From: FEN-1219 sp037445815 | GTDB taxonomy: Bacteria; Pseudomonadota; Gammaproteobacteria; Steroidobacterales; Rariloculaceae | Length of the DNA: 10,928 bases | Direction of reading: 5' to 3' | NCBI GenBank assembly: GCA_037445815.1 | Contig: JBBIJV010000121.1 | Location: 1 to 10,928 of the forward strand | In this document: positions 1-4,771 of the stretch, in pieces | Position numbering within the stretch: position 1 is the stretch's first letter | Layout: every line of letters begins with the position of its first letter | Notes under the pieces: model-generated | Seen by the model: only the letters and a program-made list of their open reading frames with translations | Database searches by the model: none | Told to the model about the DNA's origin: nothing | Position numbers and translations under genes: made by a program

Positions 1-540
1 GGCGGCGCGCCCGGCGGCGCGCCGCCCGGTGGCAGCCGGCCGCCCCCGCCTCCGCCGCCGAACGCGGGCCCGGACTTCATTCCGTACACGGCGCCCGTCG
101 ACTTCATGATCCAGGAGAGCACGGGGCTTTCCGCGATCGGCCCGCCGTGGTCGCAGATCACGGCCTACGACTTGAACGAAGGCACGATTCTCTGGCAGGT
201 CCCGAACGGCGACGTGGCCAGCCTCGCCGAGCGCGGCATCACGGGCACCGGCAGCCACGCGCCGCGCGGCGGCGTCGTCGCCACCGGAGGCGGTTTGCTG
301 TTCATCGGCACGTCGTCGGACCGCAAATTTCGCGCCTACGACGCCGACACGGGCGAAGTGCTCTGGAGCTACGACTTGCCGGCCGCGACCGAAGGCGTGC
401 CGGCCGTGTACTCCGTCGACGGCAAGCAGTACGTCGCCATCGCCGTCGGCGGGAATGGTTTGTTCAGCCAGGGGCTCGGCCTACCGGATCCGGGCCCCGG
501 CCAGTACATGGTATTCGCGCTCGGCGGCGGCAATCAGTAG
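1..540 (+). CDS. PQQ-dependent dehydrogenase, C-terminal fragment (5' end outside window)
   Basis: The reading frame is open from base 1 to a TAG at 538-540, giving the last 179 residues of a PQQ-binding beta-propeller enzyme. Such quinoproteins oxidise alcohols or sugars in the periplasm and pass electrons to quinones or cytochromes. Propeller-blade motifs are visible: ITAYDLNEGTILWQ, GGGLLFIGTSSDRKFRAYDADTGEVLW, and the family's C-terminal signature of the type YSVDGKQYVAIAVGG. The end aligns by eye with the C-terminus of the complete PQQ enzyme at 6124-8094, so the window holds two paralogues. The first 35 residues are odd: a Gly-Ala-Pro repeat and then seven consecutive prolines, probably a disordered loop between blades. 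An SnoaL-like gene follows after 18 bases with a good ribosome binding site, so they are probably co-transcribed. The exact substrate class is unknown. Confidence 0.9.
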   Translation, partial: GGAPGGAPPGGSRPPPPPPPNAGPDFIPYTAPVDFMIQESTGLSAIGPPWSQITAYDLNEGTILWQVPNGDVASLAERGITGTGSHAPRGGVVATGGGLLFIGTSSDRKFRAYDADTGEVLWSYDLPAATEGVPAVYSVDGKQYVAIAVGGNGLFSQGLGLPDPGPGQYMVFALGGGNQ

Positions 541-546
541 CGAGAC

Positions 547-552
547 GAGGAG
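547..552 (+). promoter_or_regulatory. Ribosome binding site of the SnoaL-like gene
   Basis: GAGGAG lies six bases before the ATG at 559 and only seven bases after the dehydrogenase stop codon. This supports both the chosen start and translation from a shared mRNA. Confidence 0.7.
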
Positions 553-558
553 ACAGAC

Positions 559-1068
559 ATGCGTGCGATGACCGGTTGGATCGTGGCGGCAGCCGTGGCG
601 CTCGGCGCGCAATCGGCCGCGTTGGCCGACGACGCTGCGGCGCTGCGCGAAGCGCAAGACCGCGCGGCGATCGAGGCGTTGATGTGGCGCTACGTGCGCG
701 CACTCGACACGCTCGACGCTGACGCTTATGCAGCCGTCTTCACGGAGGACGGCACGTTCGGCAGCGGCAACACGCAGCGCAGGGGCCGCGCCGACCTGAA
801 GGCCATGGTGGCGGATCTCAAGAAGAGCCGCGACGAGCGCGCGGCAGCGGGTGCGCCGAGCCCCGCAATGCACCACATCATCGCGAATCATCAGATCACG
901 TTCACGGGGCCGAACGAGGCGCGCTACGACTCCTACTGGATGACCGTGTTCGCGGCCGCGGGGCCCGACACGCCCGTGCGCGTCGCGGCCGTGGGCCGCG
1001 GCGTCGACCAGCTCGTCCGCGTCGACGGCCAGTGGCGCATCAAGAGTCGCGACGTCGCGCCGCAGTGA
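559..1068 (+). CDS. Secreted SnoaL-like / NTF2-fold protein
   Basis: 169 residues. Residues 1-23 form a Sec signal peptide: a basic start, a hydrophobic stretch IVAAAVALGAQSAALA, and a likely signal peptidase I site after Ala-Leu-Ala. The mature part has the SnoaL/NTF2 pattern: an N-terminal helix (DRAAIEALMWRYVRALDTLD), then DAYAAVFTEDGTF, a His-containing strand (MHHIIANHQITF), and a C-terminal strand pair ending in DGQWRIKSRDV. The cone-shaped NTF2 fold is used by dehydratases, isomerases and non-enzymatic ligand-binding proteins, so the reaction cannot be assigned. The start is supported by the GAGGAG site just upstream. It is 18 bases behind the PQQ dehydrogenase and probably in its operon. 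The fold assignment is firm, the function is not. Confidence 0.88.
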   Translation: MRAMTGWIVAAAVALGAQSAALADDAAALREAQDRAAIEALMWRYVRALDTLDADAYAAVFTEDGTFGSGNTQRRGRADLKAMVADLKKSRDERAAAGAPSPAMHHIIANHQITFTGPNEARYDSYWMTVFAAAGPDTPVRVAAVGRGVDQLVRVDGQWRIKSRDVAPQ

Positions 1069-1087
1069 CTTCGGCTTGGCCGCGCCG

Positions 1088-1225
1088 ATGTTCGACGGCG
1101 GGTTCTCGGAGCCCGTGCTGCTCGCCGTGATCGGCCTGCTCGTGCTCGGCCCGCAGCGATTGCCGAAGATCGCGGCCGGCCTCTCGAAAGCGACCCGCGT
1201 TCCCGCGATTCTTTCGCAGCGGCGA
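1088..1225 (+). pseudogene. tatB: tatB 5' remnant (truncated twin-arginine translocase subunit)
   Basis: The ATG at 1088 opens a frame starting MFDGGFSE, followed by PVLLAVIGLLVLGPQRLP. This is the diagnostic N-terminus of TatB. The conserved Glu at residue 8, the membrane helix, the Gly21-Pro22 hinge and the QRLP motif are all at their family positions, followed by the start of the amphipathic helix (KIAAGLSKATR). TatB normally runs to about 100-170 residues. Here recognisable similarity stops near residue 33-37. The frame then runs into sequence antisense to the Fic gene and ends at 1369 with an unrelated tail. No convincing Shine-Dalgarno is seen, and no tatA lies upstream, where the SnoaL-like gene ends at 1068. 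I read this as a broken gene. A functional mini-TatA/B protein is a weaker alternative. Confidence 0.75.
1210..1225 (+). repeat. Left copy of 16-bp direct repeat flanking the fic module
   Basis: TCTTTCGCAGCGGCGA matches TCTTTCGATGCGGCGA at 2582-2597 in 14 of 16 positions, same orientation. It sits between the tatB remnant and the fic stop codon (1229-1231). Confidence 0.55.
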
Positions 1226-1228
1226 TGC

Positions 1229-2452
1229 CTAGGCGGTCTCCTCCGGAAACAACCCCGGCATCCAGCGTCCTGCGAGCCTTGCGGGGAAGGCGATCCGCAA
1301 ATCGCTCTTCATGGTTTCGGACGCGATCACACCGCGCTCGCTCAACGCGGCAACGACGCGGCGCGCTGAGCGCGGGCTTGTGTTCAGGAGCTCGTGCACC
1401 TCACCGCGCGGTAGTGCGCCGCGATAGAGGATCGCATCGAGCACGACGCCGGCTTTCGGCGGCAGCGCCCCGGTGGCTATCTCCTCGTCCGCCCACAGTT
1501 TGACGCGCGCGCGGAGCTTGTCGGGCTGCACGAGCTCTTCCATGAATTTCACCTGGTCGAGGCAGGTCTCGAGGAAGAAGCGCGTGAATTGCGCGAGGGC
1601 TTCCTCGCTGAGCGGGCCGCGGCCGTCAAGATCGTTGCGCCGCGGCAGATCGCAGTTCGCAAGATGCTGTTTGTAGGCGTCGACATTGCGGGCAAGGCCG
1701 CGGGCGATCGACCAGATGCCGCCGGTTTGAAGGGCCTCTCGAAGCGTCGCGTATGACATCAGCCGCGCCACACGGCCGTTGCCGTCTAGGAACGGGTGGA
1801 TCCACAGCAGGCGATGATGCGCGGCGGCGGCGCCCACAATCGTCTCGGATTTACCCAGCGCGCCGAAGACCTGCTCGAAGCGATTCAGAAATCGCGGCAG
1901 CGCGCCGGGGCTAATCGGCACGTGCCGGCCGACCTCGACGTCATGCTCGCGGAACGCTCCGGGGATGACCGGGATCTTCTCCTTGGTCGATGGACGTTCG
2001 ACCCAGAGCAGTTCGTCGGGCAGCAGCTCGCAGAAGCGCCGGTGAATCTCGAGGATTGCGCCCGCGTTTGTCGCCGGGCTCGTGAGTCCGCCGTCGTCGA
2101 TCCATTTCTGGACGGCGATATGCGCCGCAGCCTCGAGCTGCAAGTTCCGCTTGTTGGGATCGGCGCTGTAGTCCTTTTTCAGCGCGCGCTCGATATCCAC
2201 AGGATGCGTGTCGTGCCCCTCGATGAGGTTGCTGTAGTAGCAGTTCATCGAGCGGACAAGACCGGCAAGTGCAGTGACCACGCCATCGGGGAGACTGTGG
2301 CGGAACCCCGCCGATCGCGTGGCGAGTTCGATCGCGAGATCGCTCAGCGCGGGCCGGTGCGGCGAGCCCTGCGGCAGAACGAGGGGTTCCATCAGGTCGG
2401 TTGTTTCTCCTCGGTCCGTCCCTTTTCCGGCCTTGATTTTGGCCGCTTCCAT
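1229..2452 (-). CDS. fic: Fic-family AMP-transferase-like protein, class II (auto-inhibited), with C-terminal winged-helix domain
   Basis: 407 residues. Fic enzymes transfer AMP (or another nucleotide or phosphate moiety) to target hydroxyl groups. The catalytic motif is complete: HPFLDGNGRVAR at residues 219-230, with catalytic His219. The inhibitory motif S/T-xxx-E-G/N is present N-terminally as SNLIEG (74-79), which makes this a class II Fic whose own helix blocks ATP binding. The substrate-docking flap PGAFREHDVEVG is at 164-175. The C-terminus (about 332-395) looks like a winged helix: PKAGVVLDAIL, then ELLNTSPRSARRVVAALSERGVI. I chose the ATG at 2452 because GGAGA lies seven bases upstream. 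An in-frame ATG at 2473 would add seven residues without a ribosome site. The gene is antisense to, and sits between, tatB and tatC remnants. No VbhA/FicA-like antitoxin gene is adjacent. The target is unknown. Confidence 0.93.
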   Translation of the reverse strand: MEAAKIKAGKGTDRGETTDLMEPLVLPQGSPHRPALSDLAIELATRSAGFRHSLPDGVVTALAGLVRSMNCYYSNLIEGHDTHPVDIERALKKDYSADPNKRNLQLEAAAHIAVQKWIDDGGLTSPATNAGAILEIHRRFCELLPDELLWVERPSTKEKIPVIPGAFREHDVEVGRHVPISPGALPRFLNRFEQVFGALGKSETIVGAAAAHHRLLWIHPFLDGNGRVARLMSYATLREALQTGGIWSIARGLARNVDAYKQHLANCDLPRRNDLDGRGPLSEEALAQFTRFFLETCLDQVKFMEELVQPDKLRARVKLWADEEIATGALPPKAGVVLDAILYRGALPRGEVHELLNTSPRSARRVVAALSERGVIASETMKSDLRIAFPARLAGRWMPGLFPEETA

Positions 2453-2459
2453 GTCCGCT

Positions 2460-2464
2460 TCTCC
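2460..2464 (-). promoter_or_regulatory. Ribosome binding site deciding the fic start
   Basis: On the minus strand GGAGA is followed by a seven-base spacer and the ATG at 2452. It lies inside the extended frame beginning at 2473, so it favours the downstream start. Confidence 0.6.
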
Positions 2465-2476
2465 GGCTAACATATT

Positions 2477-2506
2477 GTGAATATTAACACGATGTTACCT
2501 ATTCAC
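2477..2506. promoter_or_regulatory. Operator-like nested inverted repeat in the fic promoter
   Basis: Outer arms GTGAATA (2477-2483) and TATTCAC (2500-2506) are perfect complements. Inner arms TAACA (2485-2489) and TGTTA (2493-2497) around CGA are also perfect and share nearly the same centre. The half-sites read outwards as GTGAATATTAACA and GTGAATAGGTAACA. The surrounding 2468-2520 is about 30% GC by my count, in an otherwise very GC-rich window. The element ends just upstream of fic, as expected for binding by a dimeric repressor. Candidates are an unlinked regulator or the Fic protein through its own winged helix. The binding partner is inference. Confidence 0.65.
2481..2486 (-). promoter_or_regulatory. 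Possible -10 element of fic
   Basis: TAATAT read on the minus strand matches the TATAAT consensus at 4 of 6 positions and lies about 30 bases before the fic ATG at 2452. No good -35 is seen 17 bases further upstream (TTCGTG at 2504-2509 is poor). The hexamer lies inside the inverted repeat, so a bound regulator would block it. Confidence 0.35.
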
Positions 2507-2581
2507 GAAGGCAAAATTTGACCGGATTTTTGGCCGCTTTCCTGGCCGCTTCATGCTACGCCAGCGCGGTCCTGAGGCCAA

Positions 2582-2597
2582 TCTTTCGATGCGGCGA
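2582..2597 (+). repeat. Right copy of 16-bp direct repeat flanking the fic module
   Basis: TCTTTCGATGCGGCGA matches 1210-1225 with two adjacent mismatches. It lies a few bases before the recognisable tatC remnant, so the two copies bracket a 1356-bp segment (1226-2581) holding only fic and its control region. Confidence 0.55.
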
Positions 2598-2601
2598 AGG
2601 G

Positions 2602-2715
2602 CCTGATTCGATGATGCTGATGGCGACTCCGATGGATCTGCTCAACCAGGGCGGCTTGCTCCTCGCGCGCTTCCTGTTGCCGCAACAGCGGGTGATCGAG
2701 GACGCAGAAGCCTAG
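2602..2715 (+). pseudogene. tatC: tatC 3' remnant (C-terminal end of twin-arginine translocase subunit)
   Basis: The frame encodes PDSMMLMATPMDLLNQGG, then LLLARFLLPQQRVIEDAEA, and stops at a TAG (2713-2715). This matches the end of TatC, whose last periplasmic loop and sixth membrane helix read roughly PPDVxSQxMLAxPMxLLYExGLLLAR, followed by a short charged tail. PD, the LMA-PM core, LL, and GLLLAR are retained. Two residues are missing after PD, and normally conserved positions have changed (Tyr/Trp to Asp, Glu to Gln), which fits a decaying copy. The frame upstream (2518-2600) is hydrophobic but no longer recognisable, and the five other membrane helices are absent. It has the same strand and order relative to the tatB remnant as in tatABC operons. 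The call rests on about 35 residues compared by eye. Confidence 0.65.
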
Positions 2716-2826
2716 CGACGACCGGCGCAATCTCCCCGACGAACGGCACCGAGCCGACGAACGGTGCCCGCAGCCCGACGACCACCCTGCGCGCAAACGC
2801 CGCGCGCCCCTAGACTGCACCTCGAT
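2716..2826. other. Non-coding stretch with GC hairpin, short repeats and a possible weak promoter
   Basis: No gene is seen here. GGCACCG (2745-2751) and CGGTGCC (2762-2768) form a perfect 7-bp stem with a 10-base loop, but no T-run follows, so it is a poor intrinsic terminator. CCGACGAACGG occurs twice (2736-2746 and 2754-2764), with a partial third copy CCGACGACC at 2775-2783. TAGACT at 2811-2816 could be a weak -10 for the small gene at 2861, without a clear -35. Confidence 0.4.
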
Positions 2827-2846
2827 CCGCGGCGACGACGCCGCGG
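2827..2846 (+). promoter_or_regulatory. Perfect leader hairpin upstream of a small gene
   Basis: CCGCGGCG, loop ACGA, CGCCGCGG: an 8-bp uninterrupted GC stem with a four-base loop. It lies three bases before the GGAGA ribosome site (2850-2854) of the gene at 2861. There is no T-tract. It could tune translation or protect the mRNA 5' end. In so GC-rich a genome, chance is also possible. Confidence 0.45.
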
Positions 2847-2860
2847 AACGGAGACCCGCC

Positions 2861-3067
2861 ATGCCAGGGACGCTACCTCACACGCAAGCCGGCTTCGCGC
2901 AGACGGCCGCCGAGCGATATTCGCGCGAACAGCGCGCCGACGACGCCGAGACTGCGCCCGACGACCCGACCACGTTGAAGTTCGACGGCAAGGTGGCGAT
3001 CTCCGACGACGACGCCGGCAGCGACCCGTACAACCGAACGGGCCGCTTTCGCCGCCTAGTACGCTGA
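2861..3067 (+). CDS. Small hydrophilic hypothetical protein
   Basis: 68 residues, not recognised. The protein is polar, with no signal peptide and no membrane segment. It has an acidic middle (RADDAETAPDDPTTLKF), a DGKVAISDDDAG segment, and a basic end (DPYNRTGRFRRLVR). The SD(D)D-G-DPYN-TGRF arrangement looks like a constrained motif rather than random translation. The ATG is supported by GGAGA six bases upstream, and a strong hairpin sits just before that. It ends 39 bases before the convergent esterase gene. No function is proposed, but ribosome site, leader and composition support a real gene. Confidence 0.55.
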   Translation: MPGTLPHTQAGFAQTAAERYSREQRADDAETAPDDPTTLKFDGKVAISDDDAGSDPYNRTGRFRRLVR

Positions 3068-3106
3068 CAGCGATCGAAACGAGGCGAAACGGCTAAGCAG
3101 CGCCGC

Positions 3107-4771
3107 TCAGCGCCCCGCGCGCATCTGCGCGTACAGCTTGTCGAACAGCTCGAGCCGCGCTTTCGCAGGCAACATCTCGGAGCTCGGGTTAGCATCGAGA
3201 ATGATCGCGCGATCGCTCTCCCCGACTCGGTGCTCCTGCCACGTCGGCAACCCGGGGCCGTTCGGATCGCCGCTGCGCGCGAAATTCGCCCAGTACGACG
3301 ACATCTGATCCGCCACCTTCAGATCCGCGGCCGACGCCGCAGCGAGCTTAGGATCGCTGCGATCCGGAAACAACGGCAGCTCGCCGACGTTGTTGAACAC
3401 GTACGGCAGCTCGGACGCATGCGCCGCGGGGAACGGCGGTTGCCCCGGCGGCGCCGGCGGATTCTGCGCGAAGAAATAAAGGTAAGCCTTGTTGCCGCGC
3501 TGCACCTGGTAGTCGGCGTAGAGCCGCATCGCCCAGAACGTGCCGTCGTTCGACTGCTGCGCGGCCGATGCCTGCGCCTCCTCGTCCGTCGAATGCGGAT
3601 AGAGCGCCAAGAATTCGTCGGCGAGCACGCCCCACCGATTGCGCGCCTGCTCCTCGAATTCCTTGGCGGTCCGCGCGCCAGGGAAGAACGCCTCGTCCTT
3701 GTTCGACCCGACGAGCACGTCGACGGCGTTTTGCCGCCCTTCCGCGAACGTCTTCGACGGGTCCTCGGGAATGATCCACCCGTCGACGATCATGCCGGCG
3801 CTGCGGAACTTCGCCGTCACGTCGGCTGGCGGCATGGCACGCAACTGCTCCACGGTCGTGACGCCGGCTTCGTTCGCGGCCTCGAGGCCCACCTTCTCGG
3901 CTTCCGCGCGCGTCCGCATCGCGGGCGTCGGGCCTAAGCCGAGCCATGTGCCGCTTTGCGAGATCGCGCGGTGCATGAGCCCCGTCGCCTCGGGCGACGC
4001 GACGAGCGACGCGATCGCCATCGCGCCCGCCGATTGGCCGAACACCGTGACGTTGTCGGGATCGCCGCCGAACACCGCGATGTTGCGCTGCACCCACTCG
4101 AGCGATGCGAGCATGTCCATGAGCCCGTAGTTGCCGGACGCGCCATGCGGCGATTCGGCCGTGAGCGCCGGGTGCACGAAAAAGCCATACGGCCCCAACC
4201 GATAATTCATCGTGACGACGACGACGCCTTTGCGCGCGAGCGCATCGCCGTCGTAGAGCGGCACCGAGCCCGCGCCTTCAGTAAAGGCGCCGCCGAAGAA
4301 GTACACCATGACGGGCCGGCGCTCGTTCGGGCTCGCGGCGCCCGTCCATACGTTCAAGTAGAGGCAATCCTCGGAGAGCGGCGGCGAGTCCGGCAGCACG
4401 GCGATATTGAGCCGCGCGCCCGGCCCTTCCGTCGGGCCGGGCGGTTGAATGCAGACGTTGCCGAACCGACTCGCATCGCGAACGCCGTCCCACTTCGCAA
4501 CCGGTTGCGGCTCCTTCCAGCGCAAGTCGCCGACGGGCGGCGCCGCAAACGGAATGCCCTTGAAAACACGTACACCGGGCGACGACTCGATGCTCGAGCC
4601 GACGAGCCCGGAATCGAGCATGACGGGCTCGTTCAAGCCCGCGGGTGGCGCCGCGTTGGCGGCGCTCGGCCCGTTGCTCGGAGCGGGGGCTTCACCGCAC
4701 GCGGCGAGCAGAGAAGCCGCCGCGGCCAGTGCGAATGCGCCGGCACGCCCGGCCGCGCTTGCGACGCTCAT
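3107..4771 (-). CDS. Type-B carboxylesterase, lipoprotein
   Basis: 554 residues, alpha/beta-hydrolase of the carboxylesterase type-B family, which hydrolyses carboxylic esters. A lipoprotein signal ends in the lipobox LAAC with Cys25, and a Pro/Ala/Ser linker follows. Family signatures in order are FKGIPFAAPPVGDLRW (70-85), EDCLYLNVW (134-142), oxyanion-hole GGAF (160-163), the nucleophile motif GQSAG with Ser247, GSNKDE with the acid Glu360, and HASELPYVF with catalytic His451. The triad is intact. The residue before the nucleophile is Gln where the usual motif is GESAG. The frame stays open far upstream, but the ATG at 4771 precedes the signal peptide and overlaps the upstream gene's stop as ATGA, a sign of translational coupling. 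The substrate is unknown; partners are the lipoprotein gene upstream and, divergently, a PQQ dehydrogenase. Confidence 0.93.
   Translation of the reverse strand: MSVASAAGRAGAFALAAAASLLAACGEAPAPSNGPSAANAAPPAGLNEPVMLDSGLVGSSIESSPGVRVFKGIPFAAPPVGDLRWKEPQPVAKWDGVRDASRFGNVCIQPPGPTEGPGARLNIAVLPDSPPLSEDCLYLNVWTGAASPNERRPVMVYFFGGAFTEGAGSVPLYDGDALARKGVVVVTMNYRLGPYGFFVHPALTAESPHGASGNYGLMDMLASLEWVQRNIAVFGGDPDNVTVFGQSAGAMAIASLVASPEATGLMHRAISQSGTWLGLGPTPAMRTRAEAEKVGLEAANEAGVTTVEQLRAMPPADVTAKFRSAGMIVDGWIIPEDPSKTFAEGRQNAVDVLVGSNKDEAFFPGARTAKEFEEQARNRWGVLADEFLALYPHSTDEEAQASAAQQSNDGTFWAMRLYADYQVQRGNKAYLYFFAQNPPAPPGQPPFPAAHASELPYVFNNVGELPLFPDRSDPKLAAASAADLKVADQMSSYWANFARSGDPNGPGLPTWQEHRVGESDRAIILDANPSSEMLPAKARLELFDKLYAQMRAGR

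Noticed and set aside
1226..1369. C-terminal continuation of the TatB frame as a novel TatB-Cys-rich fusion
   Set aside because: The tail is antisense to the fic 3' end and reads as random sequence (for example RKQPRHPASCEPCGEG), best explained as read-through past a junction.
1796..2470. 224-codon plus-strand frame antisense to fic
   Set aside because: It is fully covered by a gene with intact Fic motifs, and shows no recognisable family, signal peptide or ribosome site of note.
2551..2862. 103-codon minus-strand frame upstream of fic as a possible antitoxin
   Set aside because: It lacks an inhibitory S/T-xxx-E-G/N motif and is Arg-rich. Fic already has its own inhibitory helix, and the region is better explained as tatC remnant on +.
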